Origin: Roseiarcus sp963829505
GTDB lineage: Bacteria > Pseudomonadota > Alphaproteobacteria > Rhizobiales > Beijerinckiaceae
Direction: 5' to 3'
Assembly (NCBI GenBank): GCA_963829505.1
Contig: CAWHIL010000003.1
Span: forward strand, 558,001-622,000
Length of the DNA: 64,000 bases
Part shown: positions 9,655 to 18,013 of the stretch, in pieces
Layout of the letters: each line of letters starts with the position of its first letter
Position numbering within the stretch: the first letter of the stretch is position 1
The notes under the pieces: generated by a model
The model's input: only the letters and a program-made list of their open reading frames with translations
Told to the model about the DNA's origin: nothing
Database searches by the model: none
Translations under genes and position numbers: made by a program

Positions 9655-10416
9655 TCAGCCGGGCGCTATCGTGGTCCTGACGTCGATGAGGTTCTCCGGA
9701 TGCACTCGTACGAAGCCGTTGTGCGGGCCTTCGACGTCGGCGATGAGCAGGATCGCGAGCGATGCGGTCAAGGGCAGAACGCCTTGCGTCGCCAGGGACA
9801 GTTTCTCTGCGCCGAATCCAATCAGGACATTGCAAACGACCGCGACAAAGATGATGAGGAGCCAGACTTCGATCGGAAGCCGGTTCCGCCACGCAGCGAC
9901 CGTGTATCCGTAGGAATTGAGCACGTCGTTCATGCCGGAATCGACGAGCGCCGTCACTGCGTTTTGATGAGCCCGGCTCTCCGGCAAGACAGCGGCCCAA
10001 AGGGCGTTCATCGTCTGTGCCGTCTCGGCGGCGTTCGCAGCCCCTTCGACCGGGTCGCGGAGGCCGTAGTAGGCGATGCGCTGGTCGACGTAGGTCTTGA
10101 GCAGCGCCCGCGCAGTCGCGGCCGTCTCGGGGGGCAGAAGGTCGAGGCGGAGGTATTCCGTGCCAATGGCGTTGGCCTCCGATTCCTCGAGACCCTTGCG
10201 CAGATCATATCGGCTGACCGCCATCGCGATGGCGAAGCCGATGACGAGCCCGAGAAGCGTGAAGATCGCGTTGCGGACGAGATCGAACTCCGCGCGCTCG
10301 GTTGCGGTAAGCTTGTGCCCGTGGAGACGGGCGAGCACGCCGACCCTCGTCGCGCCGAGGAAAAGAAGCAGCGTCGCGCCGAAGAACACGAGCGGGTGGT
10401 CGACGAGCCAGATCAT
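9655..10416 (-). CDS. Bestrophin-like (DUF4239) membrane protein
   Basis: From the ATG at 10416 the protein has 253 residues. It has two N-terminal hydrophobic segments (PLVFFGATLLLFLGA; NAIFTLLGLVIGFAIAMAVSRYDLRK), a soluble helical middle with ANAIGTEYLRLDLLP, and two C-terminal membrane segments (VWLLIIFVAVVCNVLIGF; GVLPLTASLAILLIADVEGP). This is the DUF4239 layout, described as bestrophin-like in domain databases. Its function, possibly an anion channel, is unproven. An upstream in-frame ATG at 10512 adds 32 residues that look non-coding. It is transcribed divergently from the phosphatase gene at 10505. Confidence 0.75.
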   Translation of the reverse strand: MIWLVDHPLVFFGATLLLFLGATRVGVLARLHGHKLTATERAEFDLVRNAIFTLLGLVIGFAIAMAVSRYDLRKGLEESEANAIGTEYLRLDLLPPETAATARALLKTYVDQRIAYYGLRDPVEGAANAAETAQTMNALWAAVLPESRAHQNAVTALVDSGMNDVLNSYGYTVAAWRNRLPIEVWLLIIFVAVVCNVLIGFGAEKLSLATQGVLPLTASLAILLIADVEGPHNGFVRVHPENLIDVRTTIAPG

Positions 10417-10504
10417 GCCGCGAACGTCCCGCCCCTTGCCTGATGCGGCCGAGTAAAGCAAATCGGCGGGCGTTGGGAACCCTTTTCCCGCAGGGCCGCC
10501 GTTC

Positions 10505-11113
10505 TTGTCCACCTTTCCCTACCGCCTCATCTTTGTTCGCCACGGCGAGACGGCCTTCAACGCCGAGAACCGGCTTCAGGGGCAGCGCGACATCCCGCTC
10601 GACGCCCGCGGGCGCGAGCAGGCGACCGCACTCGGGCGGACGCTCAGTCTCCGGATCGGGGACGAGATCGACCGCCTCGACGCCGCCGGCTCGTTCGTCT
10701 CCTCGCCCTTGCAGCGGGCGCGAGAGACTATGGAGCTCGCACGCAGCGCGATGGGGCTCGCGCCGGAGCGCTACCGCCTCGATCCGCGGCTGAAAGAGCT
10801 CAGCTTCGGTCGCTGGGAAGGCCTGACCTGGCCCGAGGTCAAGGCGCGCGACCGGAAGGGGCTCGCTCAGCGCCGCGCCGAAAAGTGGGGGTTCGCGCCG
10901 CCCGGCGGGGAAAGCTACGCGACGCTGGCGACGCGCGTCGGCGCCTGGCTCGAGACGCTCGCCGCCGACGCGTTCGTCGTTTCGCACGGCGGCGTCGCGC
11001 GGGCGCTCATGACCCTCATCGCAGGCGTTCCGCAAGGCGTCGCGGTCGATGCGCCCATCGTCCAGGGCCGGGCGATCGTGTTCGACGAGGGCGGCTTCGA
11101 ATGGATCGGGTAG
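10505..11113 (+). CDS. Histidine phosphatase (phosphoglycerate mutase-like) family protein
   Basis: The protein has 202 residues and apparently starts at a TTG (10505). The RHG signature LIFVRHGETAFNAENRLQGQRD supplies the phosphorylated histidine. The second half carries PLQRARETMELA, the acidic LKELSFGRWEGLTW and the second catalytic histidine in VVSHGGVARALM. Such proteins dephosphorylate small metabolites (GpmB/CobC-like). The substrate cannot be assigned and no cobalamin gene is near. No ATG gives a full RHG motif, which is why TTG was accepted; the ribosome site is weak. Confidence 0.85.
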   Translation: MSTFPYRLIFVRHGETAFNAENRLQGQRDIPLDARGREQATALGRTLSLRIGDEIDRLDAAGSFVSSPLQRARETMELARSAMGLAPERYRLDPRLKELSFGRWEGLTWPEVKARDRKGLAQRRAEKWGFAPPGGESYATLATRVGAWLETLAADAFVVSHGGVARALMTLIAGVPQGVAVDAPIVQGRAIVFDEGGFEWIG

Positions 11114-11134
11114 GGCTCCTTGCCATGCCGAACG

Positions 11135-12703
11135 CTACGGAATGAGCACGCCCGGGTTCATCACGCCGGCGGGATCGAGAGCCCGCTTGGCCGCGGCGAG
11201 CGCCGCGCCGAAGAGGGCCGGGCGCTGCTGAACGTACCAGGGCATGTGGTCGCGTCCGACGGCGTGATGGTGGGTGATCGTGCCGCCGGCGGCGATCAGC
11301 GCGTCGGAGGCGCTGGTCTTGATGGCGCGCCATTGCTCGACGAGCCGGCTCGGGTCGCCCTTGACGCTGAACGTGTAATAGACCGCCGGCCCGTCGGGAT
11401 AGACGTGGGTAAAGCGGGTCGACACGACGCCCCGATTGCCCGTCGCCTCCTTGACTGCGGCCTCGGTCGCCGCGCGCACGGCGCCGTGGAAGCTCTCGAA
11501 CCGGTCCCAGGTGATCGCGCTCTCGAACGTGTCGTTGATGACGCCCATGGGGACGGTGAGCTCGCGCCCGTAGGGCATGCGGATGAAGGCCATGCGCCAG
11601 CGCTGTCCGGCGTCCTCGCTCTCGTGCCGGCGACCGCCGTGGTCGGCCATGAGCTCGATCGCGCGCTCCATCCACGGGTGAACCGGATGATCCGAGGACT
11701 CGAAGGCGAGCACGAGGACGCTCTCTTCGCCATGATTGACCCCATAGGTTCCGGCCTCGTCGTTGTCGATGACGCGCAGGTTCGACGGATAGAGGCCGGC
11801 CTGCGAGACCGCCCGCACGGCGCGGGCGGCGGCGAAGAGATCGGGGAAGCCGAACACCGCGTCGGCGCGGAAGCGCGGGCGCCCCTGCAGCCGCATCCAG
11901 GCCTCGACGATGACGCCGAGCGCGCCCTCCGAGCCGATCATCAGGCGGTCGGGGCTCGGTCCCGCGCCGGAACCGGGCAGGCGGCGCGACTCCATGACGC
12001 CTGCCGGCGTCACCGTCCTCACGCTCTCGACGAAGTCGTCGATATGCGTGTAGCGGGTGGCGAAATGGCCGCCCGAGCGGGTCGCGATCCAGCCGCCGAG
12101 CGTCGAATGCTCGAAGCTTTGCGGGAAGTGGCGGAGCGTCAGGCCGTGGGGCCTCAGCGCCGCTTCGATTGCGGGGCCGCGCATGCCCGCCTCGATGCGC
12201 GCGGCGCGGCTCGTCGCGTCCACCTCGACGACCCGGTCGAGGTTGCGCATGTCGAGACTGACCGTCCCGGCGAACGCCTCGCAACCCGCAGGTTCGACCC
12301 CGCCGACGACCGACGACCCGCCGCCGAACGGAACGACCGCGGCGCGGGCGCCCGTCGCCCAATCGAGCACCGCGGCGACCTCGCCTTCGTTGGCGGGCAA
12401 GGCGACGAGGTCGGGCGCGCTGGCGAAGTCGCGGGCGAGGGCGCGCACGGTCTCCGGGAAGGACTTGCCATAGGTATGGAGAAGCCGCTCGTGCGGCTCC
12501 GCCGTCATGATGCCGGCGAGGCTCGCAGGCGGACGCAAACGCGAGGCCTTGAGCGCGATCTCGCTCTCTCGCGGCGGCGCCGCCGTCGCCCTCGGCCCGA
12601 CGCCGAGGCGGCCCGCGACGAAGCTCATGAGCTGGTCGCGCTCGGCGTCGGTGAAGCCCTCGCCCTCGTATCCCCAGCCATAGAATTTCAGCCGCCGCGT
12701 CAT
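11135..12703 (-). CDS. FAD-binding oxidase, alkyldihydroxyacetonephosphate synthase-like
   Basis: The protein has 522 residues. A PP-loop FAD_binding_4 domain lies at about residues 80-280: LVALPANEGEVAAVLDWA, VVPFGGGSSVVGGVEP and HSTLGGWIATRSGGHFATRYTHIDDF. It is followed by the FAD-oxidase C-terminal domain with THHHAVGRDH and the closing LDPAGVMNPGVLIP. Both ends resemble alkyl-DHAP synthase, which swaps the acyl group of acyl-DHAP for a fatty alcohol in ether-lipid synthesis. Related proteins oxidise D-2-hydroxy acids instead. It reads convergently with the histidine phosphatase. The assignment beyond flavoprotein is moderate. Confidence 0.8.
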   Translation of the reverse strand: MTRRLKFYGWGYEGEGFTDAERDQLMSFVAGRLGVGPRATAAPPRESEIALKASRLRPPASLAGIMTAEPHERLLHTYGKSFPETVRALARDFASAPDLVALPANEGEVAAVLDWATGARAAVVPFGGGSSVVGGVEPAGCEAFAGTVSLDMRNLDRVVEVDATSRAARIEAGMRGPAIEAALRPHGLTLRHFPQSFEHSTLGGWIATRSGGHFATRYTHIDDFVESVRTVTPAGVMESRRLPGSGAGPSPDRLMIGSEGALGVIVEAWMRLQGRPRFRADAVFGFPDLFAAARAVRAVSQAGLYPSNLRVIDNDEAGTYGVNHGEESVLVLAFESSDHPVHPWMERAIELMADHGGRRHESEDAGQRWRMAFIRMPYGRELTVPMGVINDTFESAITWDRFESFHGAVRAATEAAVKEATGNRGVVSTRFTHVYPDGPAVYYTFSVKGDPSRLVEQWRAIKTSASDALIAAGGTITHHHAVGRDHMPWYVQQRPALFGAALAAAKRALDPAGVMNPGVLIP

Positions 12704-12773
12704 CGCGTTTCCTCTCGTATTCCGGTCGCTCCCGCGCTTGCCACGGGGAAGCGCCGATCACCCTTGAACAAGG

Positions 12774-12802
12774 CCCTGGATCCCGCTTGCGCGGGGATGA
12801 CC
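12774..12802. repeat. Short interspersed hairpin repeat (best copy)
   Basis: Between two minus-strand genes, CCCTGGATCCCGC and GCGGGGATGACC flank a four-base loop. The minus-strand reading GGTCATCCCCGC...GCGGGATCCAGGG matches a small palindromic repeat found in many proteobacterial genomes. Weaker relatives occur at 15898-15928 and 52371-52409. Confidence 0.5.
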
Positions 12803-12845
12803 GCATTCGGTCCGGCGCGAGCGTAGCCCGTGCGGCCGGTTCGCG

Positions 12846-13526
12846 TCATCCGGCGATCAGCCTCTCAGCCGAGGACGCCGCGAAGGCGAGCATGAGGAGT
12901 CCGGTCGCGAGGTCGACGAAGATCGTCCAGACCCGTTTCGCGCCGCCGTCGAGGCTCCGATGCAGGAGCGCGTTGGCGGAGGCCCAGATGACGCCCCAGG
13001 TCAGCGCGCCCGCGATGACCGCAGCCGCCATGACGAGAAGCGACCCCGCCCTCGCGCCCGCGAGTTCCGGCCGGCCCATGGCGGCGAGCCAGAAGGCGAC
13101 GTTCCACGGGCTCGTCAGCGCCATCGCCGCGCCGAGGCCGAAGCCGCCGTGGACCGAAGCGAAGCGGGCAGGGCGGTCGGGCTCGTCCACCGCGGCCGGA
13201 CCTTCACGCTTGGCGAAGGCGCGCCAGGCGCCGCGCAGGAAGAGCCAGGCGAGCGCCAGAAGCAGCGCGACGCTGACGGCCCCCATCGCGCCGCGCGCCA
13301 GCGGCGTCGTGAAGAGAAGGCCGACGCCGAGCGCGACCGCGACCGCCCACAGCGCATCGGCGCTGGACGCGCCCGCGAGCACCGCGATCCCGCTGAAGAA
13401 GCGCCCGGCGCCGCAGCGGCGCGCGATCTCGGCGTTGATCGGGCCCGGCGGCCACGCGACCGACCAGCCGAGCAGAAAGCCAGCAGCGAGAAGCGCGGGG
13501 AGGGAGGCGGACATGGGGCCCGCCAT
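12846..13526 (-). CDS. LysE/RhtB-family amino acid exporter
   Basis: The protein has 226 residues and about six hydrophobic segments. The N-terminal LLAAGFLLGWSVAWPPGPINAEIAR carries the PPGP motif typical of LysE-type translocators, and ALTSPWNVAFWLAAMG matches the conserved N-P/W segment of the second half. Members export amino acids or related compounds in exchange for protons. The start may instead be the methionine four codons later (13514); neither has a clear ribosome site. No LysG-type regulator is adjacent. Confidence 0.82.
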   Translation of the reverse strand: MAGPMSASLPALLAAGFLLGWSVAWPPGPINAEIARRCGAGRFFSGIAVLAGASSADALWAVAVALGVGLLFTTPLARGAMGAVSVALLLALAWLFLRGAWRAFAKREGPAAVDEPDRPARFASVHGGFGLGAAMALTSPWNVAFWLAAMGRPELAGARAGSLLVMAAAVIAGALTWGVIWASANALLHRSLDGGAKRVWTIFVDLATGLLMLAFAASSAERLIAG

Positions 13527-13590
13527 GCTTCGGCGCGAAGCCGGTTGTCAATGCCGCTGGAAGGCAGGCCGCCCGGCCGCCCGCCCGTCT

Positions 13591-13804
13591 TCAGGCGTTC
13601 GCCAGTTTCTGCCGCCCGGCCTCTTCGGCCGCTGCGCGCCGGCCCGCGCGCGGCACGGTCACGCGGTCGAGCACCTCGCCGAGGAGGATGTGGGCCTGCA
13701 CCGCCGTCAGGCCTTCGCCGACAGCCGCGCCGTTGATCAGCAGCCGGAACATGGTGCGCGAGTTCGCCTGGCGTCTCGAGCTCGACGCAGATGCGATTGA
13801 TCAT
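13591..13804 (-). CDS. Small hypothetical protein, apparently frameshifted
   Basis: Two overlapping minus-strand frames show coding-like third-position GC. MINRICVELETPGELA begins at 13804, and the second frame gives MFRLLINGAAVGEG followed by LTAVQAHILLGEVLDRV and stops at 13591. Restoring two bases in the GCGC run near 13753-13760 (GCGCGC for GCGC) joins them into one 71-residue protein reading ...ETPGELARTMFRLLINGAAVGEG.... I do not recognise the family. It could also be two unrelated short ORFs. The join is inference from codon usage and length. Confidence 0.45.
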
Positions 13805-14009
13805 GGCGAACCCCGAGCCCCAAGCGGGCCGCATCCCGCCTCTCGCCGACGAGTGTCCGAGACACCGCGCCGACCCGCAACTCAGGATTTGTACTTATCC
13901 CCTTGGGGGCATTGTCAACATTCGCATTGGGGGCGCCGACGGACTGGCCAAAACCGGCATGGGCGCGCATAGGATCGCGGCCAATTCCGAAGGATGAGCG
14001 ATAGCCCCC

Positions 14010-15545
14010 GTGTCCAAGCCTCCGCCGCCGCACCGGCCTCTCGACCTCAATCCTCGTCGCGTCGCCGCCGACGGGCGCCACTACGCCGTGATCGACATCG
14101 GCTCGAACTCGGTGCGGCTCCTCGTCTACGATCAGCTCGCGCGCGCGCCGCTCCCCCGCTTCAACGAGAAGTCGCTGGCGCGGCTCGCCGAAGGGTTGCC
14201 CGAGACGGGCAGGATCGCGCCCGAGGGCTTCCGCCGGACGGTCGAAGCGGCCCGCCGCTTTCGCGCCATCGCCGAGGCGATGGGCGTCGGCAGGCTCGAC
14301 GTCATCGCGACGGAGGCGGTCCGGCGCGCCTCGAACGGCAAGGAGCTCGCTGCGGCGATCGCCACCGAAGCAGGCGTCAAAGTGCGCATCCTCACCGGCG
14401 CCGAGGAAGCGCGCTACGCGGCGCTCGGCGTCGTCTCGGGCTTCTTCCGCCCGGTCGGGGCGATCGGCGACATGGGCGGCGGCAGCCTCGAGATCGCCGA
14501 GGCCCTCGACGACCGCGTCGGCGACGCCTGGGCCAGCCTGCCGCTCGGCGCGCTGCCCGTCGAGGCGCTGCTCGCGCAAGGCTACGAGGCGGCGAAGCGC
14601 GGCGTCGACGACATCCTCAAGAGCGGGCTCAGGTCCTCGTTCGGTCGCGCGGTCTTCTATCCGGTCGGAGGCGGCTGGCGCGCCCTCGCCAAGGCCCACA
14701 TCGAGGCGGTCGGGGCGCCCGTCAAGGCGGTGCACGGCTATGCGGTCGAGAGCGGCGTCATTCGCGCTTTCGCCAAGTCGATCGCGCGCGCTTCGCCTGC
14801 CAGGCTCGCCGAGACGCCGGGCGTCCCGCTGCGCCGGGCGCGCACCCTTCCGGCCGCTGCGCTGACGCTCGACCGGGTGCTGAAGCGCCTTGCGCCGGAG
14901 AAGGTGATCTTCTCGGCGCTGGGCTTGCGCGAAGGCCTGCTCTATTCGCTGCTCGACGAGACCGAGCGATACCGCGACCCGCTGATCGAGGGCGCACAGC
15001 TCATCGGCCTGCCCTTCGCGCGGGTGCCCGAGTTTGCGCCGGCGCTCGCGGACTGGACCGCGGACCTCTTCCCCGGCGAGACGACGGCGGAGGCGAGGCT
15101 TCGCGTCGCGGTCTGCGCGCTCTCCGACATCGCCTGGCGCGACGCGCCCGACTTCAAGGCCGAGGAAAGCTTCCGGCGGCTCCTGCAGTTTCCGTTCATC
15201 GGCGTCGATCATCCCGAGCGGGTGTTCCTGGCGGCGGCGGTCCAGGCCCGCTACGGCGGACGGTCCGACGCGCCCTGGCTCACGCCGGCCGTCGATCTCC
15301 TTTCGCCCGCGCAGCGGCGGCGCGCCCAGGTCCTCGGCCGCGCCATCCAGCTCGCCTATCGCTTCTCCGGCGTGGTCCCGGCCGTGCTCGCCAGCGCCCG
15401 GCTTCGGATCGAGCCCGACTGCGTCCGCCTCGAGGTCGCTCCCGCCGCCCGCGCGCCCGACAGCGAGGTCGTCGCCGACCGCCTGCGGGCGCTCGCCGCG
15501 GCCGTCGGCGCCAAGCGAACCGAGATTGTCGTCCGCGAGGGGTAG
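14010..15545 (+). CDS. ppx: Ppx/GppA phosphatase family (exopolyphosphatase)
   Basis: The protein has 511 residues and probably starts at GTG 14010. The actin-like ASKHA nucleotide-binding motifs are clear: YAVIDIGSNSVRLLVYD (phosphate 1), VIATEAVRRASN, LTGAEEARYAALGV and IGDMGGGSLEIAEAL (phosphate 2). A C-terminal HD-like helical domain follows, with RDPLIEGAQLIG. Members release phosphate from polyphosphate or hydrolyse pppGpp. The length fits the long Ppx form. No ppk gene is adjacent. The region downstream is non-coding and repeat-rich. Confidence 0.92.
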   Translation: MSKPPPPHRPLDLNPRRVAADGRHYAVIDIGSNSVRLLVYDQLARAPLPRFNEKSLARLAEGLPETGRIAPEGFRRTVEAARRFRAIAEAMGVGRLDVIATEAVRRASNGKELAAAIATEAGVKVRILTGAEEARYAALGVVSGFFRPVGAIGDMGGGSLEIAEALDDRVGDAWASLPLGALPVEALLAQGYEAAKRGVDDILKSGLRSSFGRAVFYPVGGGWRALAKAHIEAVGAPVKAVHGYAVESGVIRAFAKSIARASPARLAETPGVPLRRARTLPAAALTLDRVLKRLAPEKVIFSALGLREGLLYSLLDETERYRDPLIEGAQLIGLPFARVPEFAPALADWTADLFPGETTAEARLRVAVCALSDIAWRDAPDFKAEESFRRLLQFPFIGVDHPERVFLAAAVQARYGGRSDAPWLTPAVDLLSPAQRRRAQVLGRAIQLAYRFSGVVPAVLASARLRIEPDCVRLEVAPAARAPDSEVVADRLRALAAAVGAKRTEIVVREG

Positions 15546-15570
15546 CGGGCGGCTTCGGCAGGGCGCGCCA

Positions 15571-15625
15571 AACCCGATCCTGTTTTGAGGCTTTTCAAGG
15601 GGTTGCGGCGGATTTTGCGGGCGAT
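15571..15625. repeat. Imperfect direct repeat, copy 1
   Basis: This 55-bp segment, whose core GTTTTGAGGCTTTTCAAGG is followed by GGTTGCGGCGGATTTTGCGG, recurs 359 bp downstream at about 80 percent identity without gaps. It lies just after the ppx stop codon. Confidence 0.6.
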
Positions 15626-15647
15626 TCTTGCCGAGCACCCCACCGAG

Positions 15648-15772
15648 GGCCTCGTGCCTCGAGGAGCGGCGCCGCAGGCGACGCGTCTCGAAGGACGCTC
15701 CAGCGGATACGTCCGGCGCAGTCTGGAACGTCCTTCGAGACGCCTGCTTCGCAGGCTCCTCAGGACGAGGTC
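15648..15772. repeat. Inverted pair of interspersed repeat arms
   Basis: The left arm (15648-15697) ends in CGTCTCGAAGGACG and the right arm (15729-15772) begins CGTCCTTCGAGACG and ends CTCCTCAGGACGAGGTC. The outer parts also pair (GCCTCGTGCCTCGAGGAGC with the complement of the right end). The right arm alone forms a smaller hairpin, CCTGCTTCGCAGG. The CCTTCGAGACG...CTCCTCAGGA-GAGG pattern is a widespread intergenic repeat in alphaproteobacteria, known from general experience and not searched here. Confidence 0.6.
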
Positions 15773-15897
15773 AGTGTTCGGATCGGCCCCACCTTGGGAG
15801 TTACGGGGATTCTCAGTTTGACATTCCGGCCGGCGTGAAGCGCGATCCAGTTCCGCCGCGCCGAGGCCGGCCCGAAGTTCGGTTTCCGCGGCCCCCC

Positions 15898-15928
15898 CCT
15901 GGATGCTGCTTTCGCGGGCACGACAGGA
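15898..15928. repeat. Degenerate short interspersed hairpin repeat
   Basis: CCCTGGATGCTGCTTTCGCG followed by GGCACGACAGG is a decayed relative of the repeat at 12774-12802. It keeps the CCCTGGAT end and a partly paired centre. Confidence 0.35.
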
Positions 15929-15929
15929 A

Positions 15930-15984
15930 AACTCGGGCCGGTTTTGAGAGTTTTCAAGGGCTTGCGGCGGATTTCTCGGGCGTC
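15930..15984. repeat. Imperfect direct repeat, copy 2
   Basis: Second copy of the 55-bp element at 15571-15625, with core GGTTTTGAGAGTTTTCAAGG followed by GCTTGCGGCGGATTTCTCGG. It is in the same orientation and ungapped against copy 1. Confidence 0.6.
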
Positions 15985-16228
15985 TCGCGGCTTTTTTCGC
16001 CGTCTGTCGAAAAAATGCGGGCCTGCGCGTAAGGCCACCCTCTTCATGGGGATCGCCGCTCGCATAGGCGCGTCGGCCTGCCGGGAGTTCAAACAGCGGC
16101 GAGGCTCCGGGCCCGCCCCGCCGAGGCGAGGGCGGTCCGGAGCATCAGTGTTTTCAAGCTAACATGCATTTCTGATTATCGCAACTAAAAGTCGCTGCGC
16201 GCCAGTTTTATCGAAGGGGCAAGCCCCC

Positions 16229-17074
16229 TCAGGCGAGCGCCGCCTTGACCACGGCCGACAGCGGCGTCGTCGGATGGCCGATGAGGCGCGACAGCGCCTT
16301 GCCGTCGTCGAACAGCACGCCCCTGGCGATCTCCGGCTCCCAGCTCGCGATCGCCTCGGCGATGAAGCCGGGCAGGCCGTGGGCTTTCAGCGCCGCGGCG
16401 TATTCGCCCTCGCTTATGTTCTTGTAGGGGATGGTCTTGCCGGTCTCGCGCGAGATCTCGGCTGCGAGGTCGGAAAGCGTATAGGCCGTGTCGCCGGCGA
16501 GCTCGTAGGTCTTGCCCGCGTGGCTCGGGTCGTTCAGCGCGGCGACGGCGGCGTCGGCGTAATCGGCCCGCGCGGCGCCGGAGATGCGGCCATTGCCGGC
16601 CGCGCCATAGAGCGCGCCGCCCGCGACCGCGCCCTTGGCGGCGCCCGTGTTGTTCTCGGTGTACCAGCCGTTGCGCAGGATCGTGTACGGCACGCCGAGC
16701 GCCTTGATCGCCGCCTCCGTCTCGACATGCTCGGGCGCGAGGTTCAGGGGCGACGTGTCGGCGTGCAGGAGGCTCGTATAGACGATGCGCTTGACGCCGG
16801 CCGCCTTTGCCGCCTTGAGCACGTTCAGATGCTGCGGGGCGCGCTGGCCGATCTCGCTCGAGGAGATGAGGAGCAGCGTATCGACGCCCGCGAGCGCGTG
16901 CGCCAGCGTGTCGGGCTTCGTATAATCGGCCTCGCGGACTGCGACGCCGAGGCCGGCCGCCTTCTGCGGCGAGCGGGCAAGCGCCACGATGTCGGACGGC
17001 TTCGTTTTGGCTTTGAGTTTCTCGACGACGAGGCGGCCGAGCTGTCCGCTGGCCCCGGTGACGGCGATGGTCAT
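16229..17074 (-). CDS. qorB: NmrA-like NAD(P)H:quinone oxidoreductase, QorB/YtfG type
   Basis: The protein has 281 residues from the ATG at 17074, chosen because AGGAG lies just upstream of it. It starts MTIAVTGASGQLGRLVVEKL with the NADP-binding glycine motif and shares long stretches with E. coli QOR2/YtfG: LLISSSEIGQRAPQH, YTSLLHADTSPLNLAPEH, ILRNGWYTEN, YELAGDTAYTLSDLAAE and GHPTTPL at the C-terminus. The enzyme reduces quinones with NADPH. The gene is divergent from a DJ-1/PfpI gene, and an AGTATACT palindrome lies in the shared promoter region. Confidence 0.92.
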   Translation of the reverse strand: MTIAVTGASGQLGRLVVEKLKAKTKPSDIVALARSPQKAAGLGVAVREADYTKPDTLAHALAGVDTLLLISSSEIGQRAPQHLNVLKAAKAAGVKRIVYTSLLHADTSPLNLAPEHVETEAAIKALGVPYTILRNGWYTENNTGAAKGAVAGGALYGAAGNGRISGAARADYADAAVAALNDPSHAGKTYELAGDTAYTLSDLAAEISRETGKTIPYKNISEGEYAAALKAHGLPGFIAEAIASWEPEIARGVLFDDGKALSRLIGHPTTPLSAVVKAALA

Positions 17075-17106
17075 TTCGAAAACTCCTCTTTGCTTTCGGT
17101 TCATTA

Positions 17107-17133
17107 GTATACTGAATTAGTGGACATTACAAG
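17107..17133 (-). promoter_or_regulatory. Promoter and operator-like palindrome of the quinone reductase gene
   Basis: On the minus strand TTGTAA (17128-17133) is followed after 15 bp by TATACT (17107-17112), 33 bp upstream of the chosen start. The -10 lies inside the perfect palindrome AGTATACT (17107-17114), a plausible operator. In E. coli the divergent HxlR-family QorR controls this gene; no HxlR gene is visible here. The spacer is shorter than ideal. Confidence 0.4.
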
Positions 17134-17221
17134 AGGCGCGTCCGGCGAGAGGCGTCGGGATTGACGGCGGCGGCCCGGTTCCGGTTAGCCTCGCCCGTAG
17201 AGGCGACTGGAGAGACCGGCG

Positions 17222-17935
17222 ATGGCGGACGAGCGAAAAGTCGAGATCGGCATCCTCGTTTTCCCAGCAGTCCAGCAACTCGACCTGACGGGCCCCTACG
17301 AGGTGCTGGCGTCCTGGCCGGGCGCGCGGGTGCGCCTCGTCTGGAAGACGCTCGAGCCGGTTCTCTCCTCGACCCGGCTGGCGCTGAAGGCCGATCTGAC
17401 CTTCGCCGACTGCCCTCAGCTCGAGGTGATCTGCGTCCCCGGCGGGGCGGGGATCAATGCGCTGCTGACCGACGAGGAGACGCTCGCCTTTCTTCGCCGG
17501 CAGGCGCAAGGCGCGCGCTTCGTGACCTCGGTCTGCACCGGGGCGCTGGTGCTCGGCGCGGCCGGCCTGCTCGACGCGAAGCGGGCGACGACACATTGGG
17601 GCGCGCATCATCTGCTGGCGCCGCTCGGCGCGATCCCGGTCGACGAGCGCATCGTGCGCGACGGCGCCCTGATGACCGGGGGCGGCGTCACCGCCGGCAT
17701 CGACTTCGGCCTCGCGCTGCTCGCCGAACTTGCGGGCGAGACGGTGGCGCACGCGGTCCAACTCAGCCTCGAATATGCCCCCGCTCCCCCCTTCGACGCC
17801 GGCCATCCGACGCGCGCGGCGGCGCATGTGGTCGAGGCGGTGAAGCGCCGGATGGCGCCGACCCTCGCCGAGCGCGAGCGTCTTGTGGCGGAGGCGGCGA
17901 AGCGGATGGGGCGGAAAGACGGTAAGTCACCTTAA
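17222..17935 (+). CDS. DJ-1/PfpI family protein, isonitrile hydratase-like
   Basis: The protein has 237 residues. It has the class I glutamine-amidotransferase-like fold: VEIGILVFPAVQQLDLTGPYEVLA, VICVPGGAGINALL, and the nucleophile elbow FVTSVCTGALVLGAAGLL with Cys105, followed by ATTHWGAHHLLAPLGAIPV. This arrangement is that of isonitrile hydratases and the amidase half of GlxA-type regulators, but no AraC helix-turn-helix domain follows. The substrate is uncertain. It shares an intergenic promoter region with the quinone reductase, so both may answer to electrophile stress. Confidence 0.85.
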   Translation: MADERKVEIGILVFPAVQQLDLTGPYEVLASWPGARVRLVWKTLEPVLSSTRLALKADLTFADCPQLEVICVPGGAGINALLTDEETLAFLRRQAQGARFVTSVCTGALVLGAAGLLDAKRATTHWGAHHLLAPLGAIPVDERIVRDGALMTGGGVTAGIDFGLALLAELAGETVAHAVQLSLEYAPAPPFDAGHPTRAAAHVVEAVKRRMAPTLAERERLVAEAAKRMGRKDGKSP

Positions 17936-18013
17936 GCAGGCGTTGGCGAACGGCGGCGGGTGTCGCAGTCCGCCCCAGCTTTGCCGCTCGCCCCACCACC
18001 CGCCGCCGGTCCG

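Larger units (their letters stand above)
15546..16228. other. 683-bp non-coding region with several repeat types
   Basis: No open frame here has convincing codon usage or recognisable protein sequence. The region holds an imperfect direct repeat (15571-15625 and 15930-15984), an inverted pair of 45-50 bp arms (15648-15697 and 15729-15772) and one degenerate hairpin repeat (15898-15928). It separates ppx from the convergent end of the quinone reductase gene. It is the largest gene-free stretch in the window. Confidence 0.7.

Noticed and set aside
13994..15838. A 614-codon open frame overlapping ppx
   Set aside because: It is a shifted reading of the ppx gene, dominated by Arg and Ala, and continues into repeat DNA.
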